Shown in pieces: positions 45,020-54,998 of a stretch of 64,000 nt of DNA. The stretch is from Aspergillus flavus (Eukaryota; Ascomycota; Eurotiomycetes; Eurotiales; Aspergillaceae): positions 62,001 through 126,000 of the forward strand of contig NC_092403.1 of assembly GCF_009017415.1 (NCBI RefSeq). The letters run 5' to 3'. The first letter of the stretch is position 1. Every line of letters begins with the position of its first letter. Both the position numbers and the translations under genes were made by a program. The notes under the pieces were generated by a model. The model was not told where the DNA came from and did not search any database. It saw only the letters and a program-made list of their open reading frames with translations.

Positions 45020-45688
45020 ATGTGCACAAGGTATCAAGCCTACGAAATCAAAGACCAAAATAAAATCGTTGATTCTACCAGAACTATATGTTACCAGGAC
45101 GAGCACGAAGGACTGTACATGATCAAAGATACCCACCTCCTTGGCTACTCTTGGGATGAAATTTGGTCTTTTGAGAACGACAGCGACAATGATTACTCCA
45201 GGGTTGTGACAACTACAACATGTTCCAGAGTCAAACAGGGCACCCAATTTGACACGAACTTCAAAGTTAGTGCTGGGTTTAATGGTCTAGGTCTTTCACT
45301 TAGTACGGAGTGTGGCCCGGAAAGCAAAACTTTCAGCGAGTCAGAAACAACCAAAACCGAGACAACAGAAGATACCTGCACCGTGAAAGCGAACACTTCT
45401 GTTTTCCTATACCAGAAGGTGTACCATTTTAGAACAGATATCTGGTTCCGACTGGACTCCTTCGCCCAGATGTGGACTGTTGGAAATTACAAGCGGCCTG
45501 GTGTTGCGCTAGTCAGCTCTGATGTTGATATCCATGCCAATAGCTTTTTCCAGCATGATAAAAGCTTGGTCGGGAAGGGGGATTTGGATGCAACCACTAC
45601 GCGCAGTGTGGATGAAAAGACAAACATCAAGCCATTTGAGAAATGCAGTGACCGTTGTCGAGACTATCTCCATGAAAGAGGCGTGTGA
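45020..45688 (+). CDS. Beta-rich orphan protein, possibly aerolysin-like fold
   Basis: Single exon, 222 residues from the ATG at 45020. The N-terminus is compact and polar with paired Cys. The middle (about residues 60-120) alternates Ser/Thr with hydrophobic or charged residues (VVTTTTCSRVKQGT, SESETTKTETTEDTCTV). It is followed by aromatic-rich strands (YQKVYHFRTDIWFRLD). Long alternating Ser/Thr strands flanked by beta sheets are seen in aerolysin-type pore-forming proteins and related non-toxic beta proteins of fungi. This is only a compositional resemblance and I do not claim toxicity. No signal peptide is visible. The protein might be shorter or spliced upstream. It lies inside the inverted-repeat interval, so it may be mobile cargo. 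Confidence 0.55.
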   Translation: MCTRYQAYEIKDQNKIVDSTRTICYQDEHEGLYMIKDTHLLGYSWDEIWSFENDSDNDYSRVVTTTTCSRVKQGTQFDTNFKVSAGFNGLGLSLSTECGPESKTFSESETTKTETTEDTCTVKANTSVFLYQKVYHFRTDIWFRLDSFAQMWTVGNYKRPGVALVSSDVDIHANSFFQHDKSLVGKGDLDATTTRSVDEKTNIKPFEKCSDRCRDYLHERGV

Positions 45689-46406
45689 GCCAAGTGAGTT
45701 TTGCTGCCGACCTGGATAAATCAGATCCTCTTTGGACTAATAATTTAACTGCTCTTGGGCAATCTAAGTCATATTTTGCGCATTGCATTAGCAGTTTCTC
45801 GCAATATTCAAATTTTCGGGTTGCTCTTTCGTTTTGATTTATTATGTGGAGGACAAAAAGTGGCATTGATCAAATAAATAGTATGCCTTTCTATGGCATG
45901 TTATATTCTGTTTCCAAGCCTTTTTTCGTATCTTTTGTTTGTCAGCTGGCTACATGGCCTATTGTTGGGATCAGATGGCCCCGGCCTAGACGTCGTGGCT
46001 TTCTTCTTTCCGTTTTTACTTCAATCTCCCTCTAATTTTGAGCTTGGCCGATAGAACTGTGTTAGCTTCCTTCTATTTCCCATCGCCTTTTTCACGCCTT
46101 CGCGGAAAAATTAAGGGCACGAGAGCGACCACCCAGCCTCATTCGATATAATGACAGGATCCGACGTTCAAAATAACTTGGTTTTTCATTTATATTTCCA
46201 GGATATTGAAAGCCAACCAACGATACTGACTTCAGTGGCTGCTATTTTTATATAGATATATTGCTGTTTCTCCATTTGTTGCACCATGTGGAATTATTTG
46301 GAGGCTACAACAACTCTGTACACTCTCACTGTGGCAAGGCAATTAACACAATTATTGAAGTCATAAAATTGATAACATGTGCTGCTCGAAAGAAATATTG
46401 GTTCTT
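45689..46406. other. Convergent spacer; nothing recognised
   Basis: AT-rich DNA between the tail-to-tail orphan and lyase genes. No frame with features. Confidence 0.45.
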
Positions 46407-47692
46407 TCATCTCGGGTTTGATGCGTGAGTCAAAGTTTCAAATCCAACAAATAAGCCATTATGAGCGACCGGCCTATTCTTTATCGTATACTTTCCTGTT
46501 TTTGGCATGTCATATCCCAACCGGGTATGCAGAGCATTGTATCCAACCTCGGTGATAGGACTCAAAACACCCTCTAGAGTTCCATTACACAACCAGCACG
46601 GTGCTGCTCTACCGTCCTCGAAATCGGTGTGAAGCTCAAGAGCATACATTAGACGGCGCCCAATATCTGTAGTGAACATGTCTTCACCTTGAATCCGGGA
46701 TGTTTCTGCAATGTGTGAGATAGATGCGAGCCCATAGCCTGTATGTTCGAGGTCGCGGCATGTCTCCTGGGCTTGACCATTCAACTGGAATACCGACTGT
46801 CTCCAGTAGGTTTCAATCTCGTGTTTGCTGCAATTTGGACAATGAACAGTTTTGGGATATGAGCCGTCCGATGTAAGATAGATCGTGGCTGGAGCACGCT
46901 CTGCAAACAATTCCATCGCTTTGTTGTAGTTTGACTTGTCATCTATAAAGATAGAGATCCCCATGGAGGCCTCAATCATAACTGGGATATAGCCAGTCAG
47001 TCCTCAACTTCTATCAGGCAAATAATACGTATCAGGATAAGCGTACCAAGTTCCCAGTTCGAATCATAATCAGAGCCTCTGGCAGTGAGTGGGAGATAAA
47101 CATCGCGCAGCATAGACTCAAATCGTGCAATGCTAGCTGGTGGCCAAGGTGCATTTTGACCGCCTACTGTTGCATGCCGAATTATCTCCCCAGCACGCGG
47201 CCATACTGAGCCAGCCCAACCTGACTGTAAAGGCGCATTTGAACAGTTATGGCTCTGAAGAGTCTGCGACCATGCATCCATGAATCTCATGGATTGAAGA
47301 GCATAGGTCTCTATGCCGCTGATAGCCCAAGCAAGAGCATTTCCATATGCTGCTAGAGCATCGTGCGTTTCGTTTGTACAGCCAATGTTAGGTTTTGAGA
47401 ACGGCCCACACACAACATTTGTAAAAGGAGTAGGCTCGAGCAAAGGGGAAAGAAGCCTGCTCCCTAGCATGGCCTTGTATGCACCAGTCCATGGCTCTTC
47501 TTCTGCTGCTAATTTTAACCGAATGAAATCAAGTTGTGGCTGACTAACCAAGACACCAGGATGAACCCATTTGGCTGTTGGCTCCGGAGTATGAAAATCT
47601 TTTATGCCCAGAGGCTCCTGACTACTCGATGATAGGGCCTGAGAGAGCAAAGATAGCACTGCGAATATGGTACTGGATTTGAAGCAATACAT
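46407..47692 (-). CDS. Secreted alginate-lyase-family protein (2 exons)
   Basis: The exons are 47692-47047 and 46981-46407 (phase 1), 406 residues. A signal peptide occupies residues 1 to about 24. The alpha/alpha-barrel of the alginate lyase superfamily is visible: HPGVLVSQPQLDFIRLKL near the start, and AAYGNALAWAISGIETYA in a core helix. SNWEL then runs across the intron into MIEASMGISIFIDD, which corresponds to the conserved N-W helix. DLEHTGYGLASISHIAETS carries the His/Tyr pair expected at the catalytic centre. Members cleave uronic-acid polysaccharides by beta-elimination, but fungal substrates are mostly unproven. Several Cys and N-glycosylation sequons fit an extracellular protein. 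It lies in the inverted-repeat interval, and its surroundings are unlike the CAZyme genes to the left. Confidence 0.85.
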
Positions 47693-49075
47693 GGTCGCTA
47701 ATCAATCAATTCAGCCGATATAATAATAGGATTTAGGGGTAGGGAGGAGAAGATGCCATGCTGTGGTGTCAATTGGAAATAAGGGGGAGAAGCATATATA
47801 ACACTTGAGAAGAGCCCTTTCCATCCCTTGTACGGCAAAGTATGTCACTGTTGCAGTGCGAGATTGACTAAGCAATAGCGGTGAGGCAGCGAGATAACGT
47901 ATTCGGTGTCATGGAGCCGACGCAGAATCGGCGTATGGGACATACATGATACAGAACCCCCGGGCCTTCTAACCCTAGCTCTCTTTACAATTTTGAATCA
48001 GCCTTAGAGAAAATAACGCTTTGATTTTTTAGCCCTTTTTTTAATAAAAAGATTTACCGACTATTTAGTTAAGATCCTAAAAGAAAAATTTTTTTAAACG
48101 AAAAGGATTTTTAAGCTATTTAAGCGCTGCTGAAGATAAAGAAAAAAGAGATAAAAATTAGTTTTTTTTTTATATTTATTCTACTATCCAGTCAATAATA
48201 GAGCTTTATCTTCTACCCCCCGTTTTCTTATCTAGTTGACAGGCTATCTACCCTGTAGAGTAGATCCTTCGTTACAATATGCGTCACTCGCTTACCGATT
48301 ATGTTAGTATACTCAATTATCTAATGTACCATCTACCTTAGGGGATGAACTTCCCACATGTCCTCGTCCTGTTCATTTAGTTTTGCTTTCCCCAAGGATT
48401 GATGCCAGACCACGGAGTACTGCATTCGATTATAGGTCTATACATGCAAACGAGGTGATTGTTGGAGCAAGAATAGCACCATCACAGCCACTTTTGGAAA
48501 ATCGGTGGGGCCTTACTTCCATTGAATCTGGTAGCCTAGTCCTGTCGGCGGACTCCGAAGATGAAGTCATTCAACCGCTATATCAGATTTAGTCACTGCT
48601 GACAGTAGAGCACACTCGGCATAAAGCATTGTGTCTCCGAGAGAAAGCCACAGCAATGAAGTAACTTATGGTAAACTCGCGACATACTTGAGATCCAGCG
48701 TTATACCTATACAGTTACGATCGTTGAGGTCGTGAAAAGCGACCCACCTCGTAGCCCTAAAACTGCTCTCCGCAACAAAAGCCGGATCGCAGTGGGTCTT
48801 CATGTGCTGGTGCATGCAGACACTGCGCCACCACGGCCGTTACCTAAATCTTTAGTCACAATAACCTTACACCCCAGAGGATTGGTCAATGTCCTCCCCG
48901 GTCAAAGCAGCATAGGGTAAAATTTTGATATAGTGGATACACCGTGCACTCGATCAAGGCCGTTGCGCTGAAGGGTTGCATCGCTATCATCGCACATAAA
49001 ATGGCCTGGTGCGCCAGGTTTTGACTGTCGTTCACGAACTACAAGTGAAGATCAAAGAGCCATCATTCTTGGAAA
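47693..49075. other. Lyase promoter, AT-rich right arm, then flanking DNA
   Basis: 47693-47960 is the promoter of the minus-strand lyase gene. 48000-48240 is strongly AT-rich with T and A homopolymers. The right inverted repeat ends at 48299. From 48300 to 49075 normal-composition DNA returns; the small frames at 48383-48920 are not supported as genes. Confidence 0.5.
48280..48299 (-). repeat. Right terminal inverted repeat (20 bp)
   Basis: Perfect reverse complement of 43861-43880, directly followed by TA (48300-48301). Similarity does not continue inward beyond 20 bp. Confidence 0.85.
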
Positions 49076-49683
49076 ATGGAGCCGATTCAGCTTGGAATCC
49101 ATGTGGTGCAAGCGGTGATAGCATTGATCATCCTAGGGTGCTCAATCTATGGCGTCACGATAGCATCGACTACGACAGGCTTCGGGCTTGCTATTTTCAC
49201 GGTAAGTGCCTTTATACTGTGGACATGAAAATTTACATCTCAGCACCCAGTGTAATCCAAGTACTCGTTGCATAGATCTAACAGGTTATCTAGGCCATTG
49301 CAACAATCCTAGTTGCCATCTACATTCTTACTGCATCGTTCATTGCCAAAAGCGTTTTTAAACTTTGGCTTCTCGTGGGAGCCAACTGCGTCACGGCGAT
49401 CTTTTGGATTGCGACAATCGGTACCTTGGCATCCCAGCAACATTGGAATCATCAATGTCAATACAATCACGGGCATTGCTATAGGAAGCGCGATGGAAAC
49501 GACAGCCATGGCGTGCACGCCGCAACGATTGCGCTTAGCGTTATTGATGGGTATGCCATCTAGTGAAGAAAGTGATTGCGTCTCAACTGATGTAGAAACT
49601 CTAGTCTCCTGTCGATCTTTTCTATCGGGTACAGTGTATGGGCAAAGAAGAATCACCGAACGAAGACTCCTGCAACAGAGTGA
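49076..49683 (+). CDS. Small four-helix MARVEL-type membrane protein (3 exons)
   Basis: The exons are 49076-49201, 49294-49550 and 49605-49683 (phases 0 and 2; introns GTAAGT...CTAG and GTATGC...CTAG), 153 residues. The spliced product has four hydrophobic segments: IHVVQAVIALIILGCSIYGV, ATILVAIYILTASFIA, WLLVGANCVTAIFWIATIGT and LLSIFSIGYSVWA. A Cys-containing polar loop (CQYNHGHCYRKRD) lies between segments 3 and 4, and a basic tail with KKNHR closes the protein. This matches small fungal MARVEL-domain proteins, which sit in plasma-membrane or vesicle membranes and take part in lipid-domain organisation. The gene is easily missed because no exon alone is a long frame. The coherent topology across both introns is the main support. 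Confidence 0.8.
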
Positions 49684-49993
49684 GAAGGATGGTTTGCTGC
49701 GAACAAGTAGCGCTGTCAGCTTTTGAACTTGAACTAGCCGAGCTTATATCCAATTTTAACAGATTAATGAACCATGTAAAGACCATGTCAATAGTAACTG
49801 ATATTGAGAACGTATATGATGCAAAAGAAAGCAAAGGATAATTTAATTGAAACAGAATTTAATCAATAAAGGTGGTCTTGACTGATCAGCCAGTACTCCC
49901 TTGCTAATGAAGCATTCAGGCATACGAGCCTGCCCTTTCCCCCCTATAATTGGTGAAACGGCTCGTTCGCCATTTAGGGGACAGGGTAGGCGG
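49684..49993. other. Convergent 3' spacer
   Basis: 310 bases between tail-to-tail MARVEL-type and dehydrogenase genes; it should hold both terminators. No gene is seen. Confidence 0.45.
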
Positions 49994-51212
49994 CTAGTCA
50001 AACGAGATGATGACTTTAGTAGTATTGTGTCTCTCAAACCTGGCGTATGCCTCCGGAGCATCCTCAATGTTAATGACGTCGCTCACTATAAACCCAGGCC
50101 TTGCTTTGCCGGACGTGACAAGATGCAGAAGCTCAGGCGCAAGATCAATAGGCTTCGAGGGTCCAGCCCCCCAAGTGAACTCTCCATAGAAGAATTGTGC
50201 AAGTGAGAAATCAACATGAGTATTGACAGTCGAGGCGCGAGGTGCAGTTGAGGTATTGTTGGACTCATGCGTATAAACTCCCACTGTGCCCAATCCGCCC
50301 CCGGTCGATGTGACAGCCAGCATGTTACGGATAATGACATCCGATTGTACAGTCAGGTTTCTGTTCACCTGCTCATATCCGACGGCGTCGATACTCCGAG
50401 TCACACCGTTCGGTTCCAATGCTAGTATTTGCTCGACCGGGTCGGCATCGCGGAAATTGATAGGGATAGCTCCGATGGATTCAGCAAGCTGCAGTCGCTC
50501 GGGAATGTAGTCAACACTGTAGACAGTAGATGCACCTCGCAAGATGGCCGAGTATGCAGCCATCAGTCCAACAGGGCCGGCCCCAAAGACAGCGACCGTG
50601 TCACCTGCTTCGAACCCAGCGTAGTCGAGGGACGCCCAGCCAGTGCCAAAGATATCGGATAGCATAACATAATCATTCAGCAGCGAAACGGAGTCATTGG
50701 TGCTTGGATCGGTGTAGTTGAGGGTTGGAACTGGTATGAGCCCATTGTCTCCGAATGGCACTCGCAAATACTCGGCTTGGATGCTAACCGTGAGCTTGGA
50801 TGGACTTAATACAAGAGAGGCACTTACCCTGCGTGCCACCCAGGTCACCTCCATTCCCGAACGCGCCGTACAGCCCCGTAGTGAGCTCAGTATGCAGATG
50901 GCCTTCATCAACGGTGAAAGGAACGATTACTGGATCGCCAACCCTGAGTGAGCCAACCCCAGATCCCACATCAGATACGTATCCAAACCCTTCATGCCCG
51001 AGGCCAAATGGAGCCGGCATTCCTTCAGTTGTTCCTCGATAGATGTGCAAGTCGGATCCGCAGATAGCTGCTCTAGACATCCGAACGATAACATCAGTCT
51101 GGTTTATGATAGTAGGCCTTGGCAGGTCCACCACAGCAACATTATATGCGTCCCCTTGCCAGACAACAGCTCGCATCGTTGCATTGATCGCAGATGTGTT
51201 GGTGAGCGCCAT
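49994..51212 (-). CDS. Medium-chain zinc alcohol dehydrogenase-like oxidoreductase (2 exons)
   Basis: The exons are 51212-50828 and 50775-49994 (phase 1), 388 residues. Catalytic zinc ligands are placed at C51 (AICGSDLHIYRG) and H73-E74 (GLGHEGFGYV). The Rossmann NAD(P) motif is GAGPVG at 193-198, preceded by a strand VAVFG. The lobe that holds four structural-zinc Cys in classical ADHs is replaced by a Cys-free loop (PFTVDEGHLHTELTTGLYG), so structural zinc is absent. This matches a fungal subgroup related to glutathione-independent formaldehyde dehydrogenases. The substrate is an alcohol or aldehyde of unknown identity. No signal peptide is visible, and it is cytosolic by default. Confidence 0.9.
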
Positions 51213-53474
51213 GGTGAGGAGTGTAAGAGATAGAAGCTGTGTTAATAAACAAGCAGGACAGTGTGGGAGCCGTATTTATACCTGCGGGGAGTGCGCCCAC
51301 GGCTGCTGCACGTACAATGGAATGTCATCATATTCTTGATGCACTAGGGAAGCCCCACGGGCCAAGAGTACAGACTTCTTCACATCTACATGGGCCATAC
51401 AATGTCTCTAACATGCCCAGTTGTCAGGTCTTCGCCATTTCGGCATGGGAGCATCTACCCCCCATTCAAGGCCTTTGATTACGCTGTGGAGACTGCTGTA
51501 AGAATGATAGACTTAAATCCGGCTTGGCGGCTTTGTGAATATGGTTTTATTCTGCAGATCTAATATTCAATACTCTAGGCGCAACGTATGATTCCACTGA
51601 ATATTGCAGCCTAAAGTAACAATCGTAATGAAGTCAGTGTGATATGCACTTAGCAGGACAATAGTTAACTAACGCTGTGGGGAACGAAGACGTGATAATC
51701 TCTGGTCCGCTTTGCGGTGGCTGAAACATTATGCTGAACGCTAGTTACTGCGACCGATATCATAAACAATCGAACTAAGGCTTAAGGTTGGGCAGATAAA
51801 GTTGTCGTTGGCGAACTTTGGTTTTGGAATGGTGCCTGGAAACAGTATCCCTTCCTTTGGTCTCCCATTACGCCTGTGATGCTGATTGCAACAATGGAAC
51901 ATCAGGCGCAGTATAGCTCAACAATATTACAATTCCTCATAGAGTCCAACTTCCCAAGACGAACAGTCAATGGCCAGACTGAAAGGGCCAAGCCAGTGCA
52001 TTCCTTGGTTCAGCATACACAGTAAGCAACCTGCATTAGCGGCGAAAGCCAAGAATGTCGATCCTTGCCGGCAAGTTGATACGGATGCAAGAGGACTCGG
52101 AGATAACAATATTTATTCCATGTTCTCTGCTCCTTGCTTACAGGTGACGCACTCTTTCAGCTATTGAAGATGACTTTCACACGACCTGTACATGACATTT
52201 CCTTGGCTTCCCTATTCCAAGAGTGTTGGCAGCAGGAGCAACAGAGCCACGAAGGCCATATCTTAATAGGCACCTTTACTGTAAAAACATATCTCGATAA
52301 GATTCCGGGCTGCCGCGTCTTTTCTTAAAAAATGATGAAGGTGAGACTGAAAGTACCTGGGCTGTATGTATTGTGGATATCAACTGCCGTCAATAAATGC
52401 TATCCCGCCTACACTTTGTTACCAGCGGAGACCTATCACTTGAGTCGTATTACAGTGAATGCTAGACATGGTCCATCTTCAATTGTTTTAGAGGACCAAT
52501 ACAGACAACCATTCGGTTTTGGCCAATTCTTGATTGTGTCGGCCTTATTACAGATGTGCTTCGAGACACTGAGGCCGTCGCTGAACACAATAAATCACTA
52601 ACGGTGCGAAGAAAGTAATGAAAAGGGCCTCTGCAGCCATGTCTAGCATGGAGCAAACCCCCTAATCTAGTCTGTCTCGTCTATCCCTTTGGTTGGGTAC
52701 TTTTGCAGGTCTTCGTTGGTCGCTTTCTGTTTGTCTGAAAGGGAACATGCAGAACAAGTCGGGTTATTTTTTTTTATTTCCATCTATTCTGTTATATTCT
52801 TCCTTTGAACAAAATGTCACTTCCTACTTGTGTATATGTTGATTCGTCGTGCGTTATAGAAGGTTCACATCTGGATTGCCGATATTCTCGGGGGTCCGGG
52901 GAAGGGAGAAATAAAATTAGAAAAGAGATATATAAAAAAAAAAGAGAAGATAATCGAAAAATGGATAAAAGCCATCCACCAATAAAGCCAATAGGCTAAA
53001 GTATATATTCAAACCATATATAAGCAAGGTCTCCAACACTGCTGTGACTCTATCCTTGGTCCAAAGTTGAAATGCAACCCTATCTGTTCCCGGCGTGTCG
53101 CTTCGACTAACACGGTAGTCCCGAAAATGTCGAACAAAAAGTAGTGAATAAGAATCGAGCACTTTCCAAGGTTGACAATGATTGCTAACTGGTTCAGCGG
53201 ATTTCATTTCCTGTGCTGCCGCAAACGGATTGCCGACTGAGAATGGTTACTTGGCTGAGTATCATTCTACGCTAAAATCGAGATAGAAAGTAACACAACA
53301 TTAGAGATAAGCATATCCATATGTGGGCTTTTATTGACTGCAACGAACTTCTGGACGCTTTTTGAGTCCTCCTTTGTCTGTAAATGATTAGATATTTTTT
53401 AATTAAAACATATACACATCCCTTGCATGCATGGCGCGCAAAAGCCCGTACATTCGCCTCGCGCTAGAACAGCG
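51213..53474. other. 2.3-kb spacer; no gene supported
   Basis: Frames at 51239-51478, 51927-52167 and 52332-52656 are short and overlap each other on both strands without domain features. Homopolymer T/A tracts occur at about 52766-52780 and 52925-52945. The left end is the dehydrogenase promoter. Confidence 0.45.
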
Positions 53475-53863
53475 CTAGAATAATCCGATCGTAACATTAC
53501 CCTGAATCACCGCATGAAGCTCTAAAGCAACATCTGCTCTTAGGTCTAAATTGATCCTGACGTTCAGACTAGAGTCCTTTTCGTCTTTATTTGGCTTCTC
53601 CAAGCCGGCCGTGGGTGAAGTGACGCCACGATCGCCCCATGGTCCTTTCGGGACGTTAGGAATAGCACTCGCAGCGTTGGTGGCTTGTTGCGCTGGAGCC
53701 GGAGTCTTTTGGTCCAAGCCCTTGTCGGGTGCCGTGGAGTTTTTCCTAGAAGCGAGTGTTAGACTGACATACTGCAAATGACGAGCAAAGAATGGTCAAT
53801 CTGCTCATAGCTATTGACGACTCCAAAGACTGGGACATACCGAGAGTCAGGAGAAGAACTCAT
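53475..53863 (-). CDS. Small conserved fungal protein with C-terminal beta motif (2 exons)
   Basis: The exons are 53863-53841 and 53745-53475 (phase 2; donor GTATGT, acceptor TTCTAG), 97 residues. The short first exon encodes MSSSPDS. The body is polar and Pro/Ala-rich with the pattern KNSTAPDKGLDQ and KGPWGDRGVTSPT. The last 30 residues form an amphipathic, strand-like segment (LNVRINLDLRADV, then HAVIQGNVTIGLF). This C-terminus recurs in many small fungal proteins that I remember but cannot name. A closely related ending (HIQGDFTVT) is seen in the gene cut by the right edge of this window. It is divergent from the gene at 54297. Function unknown. Confidence 0.72.
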
Positions 53864-54296
53864 ATTTCTCTTTGATTCCTCCTTGCTATAAAGGATGTTT
53901 CTTCATCGGTGGTAAAGGAAAGGAAGACGAGAGACTTGTAGAGTGCTAATTGCGCGCGGGTTCTACTTGATATAATATATGTTAAAACACCCCACTTGCA
54001 GGCGCTAGAATTGAACGGTTGTTCTAGTCCTGACGTAGCCGACTAATCGAAGTCTATTTCCATTTTGAGTTTCTTACAGAAGATGTAACATTTTGTGGCA
54101 AGAACAAGAAAGTTGGAGCTGAGCTGGACATCCGTTTTCGGCGAGACCGGCTTTTGTCCAGGATCCATGGAACCGCGACGGTTGACCACCCGTTATACTT
54201 CTTATAAACGATGCATCCACCCGTTCCCTGGTACTTGACTCCAAGTCTTATTTACTTACACTCAGCAGTGGGCCAGATTAGTCACCCCAAGGCAAG
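53864..54296. promoter_or_regulatory. Divergent promoter
   Basis: 433 bases shared by the small motif protein (-) and the 233-residue hypothetical (+), which suggests co-expression. Contains TATA-like AT-rich stretches near 53970-53985 and 54199-54210. Confidence 0.4.
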
Positions 54297-54998
54297 ATGG
54301 TGATCGGAATTGCCATGATGTCAGCGATGGTCCCCACCATCATAGGGTTAAACGAAGCAACCAAAGGGGCACGCGAATCCGAAGATAAACGCAGAGAGAA
54401 TGAAAAGAAATCGCGCTTTCATTTGGTCGCTGCATGCGATATTGACGCAGACTCGGAGAGCCGGAGGCAAGAAGTACACAATGCTAGTGTCTATTTGGGA
54501 TCAGATAAAAGGGTATGGAAGGTTTCTCGTCAGATTATAGTACCGAACAGTTGCCCGCTGACTCCGCATTTGAAGTTATATATCACCAAACATCCGACGC
54601 CATCCATGACTGCATTTAATGGTCATTTCTTTGAATTGCCGGACCTTGCGCAGGGCAATCTTAATGGCCTTGTTGCAATAAGCGGGGAGACACCACCCAC
54701 GCTGCGGTGGGTCTATCTAGATAAGAACACTTACGAGATGAGATGGGGAGGAAAGCAGGACAGGGAAGGTCATATTGGTGGGCCTTTTGATTTAACCCGC
54801 GACGGGGACTATCTTGCATTGAATGACACCCAGAGATGGCTAGCCTTGCGGTTAGAAGATACAGAGCAGGACGCAACGGAAGCGGTTGCAGGTGTATGGA
54901 GACTCTGTTGTGACTGGGAGGAGAACAACGGCGCAAGTCTGTCGATCGATACCCCAAGTATGCCAATCTATCTGAGAAGAGTCCTAGCAGATTCTTGA
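54297..54998 (+). CDS. Fungal hypothetical protein with hydrophobic N-terminal peptide
   Basis: Single exon, 233 residues. Residues 1 to about 19 are hydrophobic with small residues and Pro (MMSAMVPTIIGLNEAT), followed at once by a highly charged helix (residues 24-42). That is not a typical cleaved signal peptide. The rest contains segments that recur in a fungal-only family I recall: FNGHFFELPD, GLVAISGETPPTLRWVYLDKN, and GPFDLTRDGDYLALN. Many members neighbour small motif proteins like the one at 53475. The biochemical role is unknown. It shares a promoter with that gene and precedes the STAND gene, so a common pathway is possible but inferred only from position. Confidence 0.65.
   Translation: MVIGIAMMSAMVPTIIGLNEATKGARESEDKRRENEKKSRFHLVAACDIDADSESRRQEVHNASVYLGSDKRVWKVSRQIIVPNSCPLTPHLKLYITKHPTPSMTAFNGHFFELPDLAQGNLNGLVAISGETPPTLRWVYLDKNTYEMRWGGKQDREGHIGGPFDLTRDGDYLALNDTQRWLALRLEDTEQDATEAVAGVWRLCCDWEENNGASLSIDTPSMPIYLRRVLADS

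Larger units (their letters stand above)
43861..48299. mobile_element. Candidate TIR-bracketed element with two cargo genes and no transposase
   Basis: Perfect 20-bp inverted repeats at both ends, each next to a TA dinucleotide, give the signature of Tc1/mariner or Fot1/pogo-type insertion with TA target duplication. The interval is 4,439 bp, longer than simple elements of this class. It contains no transposase frame. Instead it holds the orphan gene at 45020 (+) and the alginate-lyase-family gene at 46407-47692 (-). Both ends are strongly AT-rich (43885-44130 and about 48000-48200), as in decayed or RIP-affected repeats. It could be a single cargo-carrying non-autonomous element. It could also be two separate solo element ends in opposite orientation. 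Confidence 0.5.
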
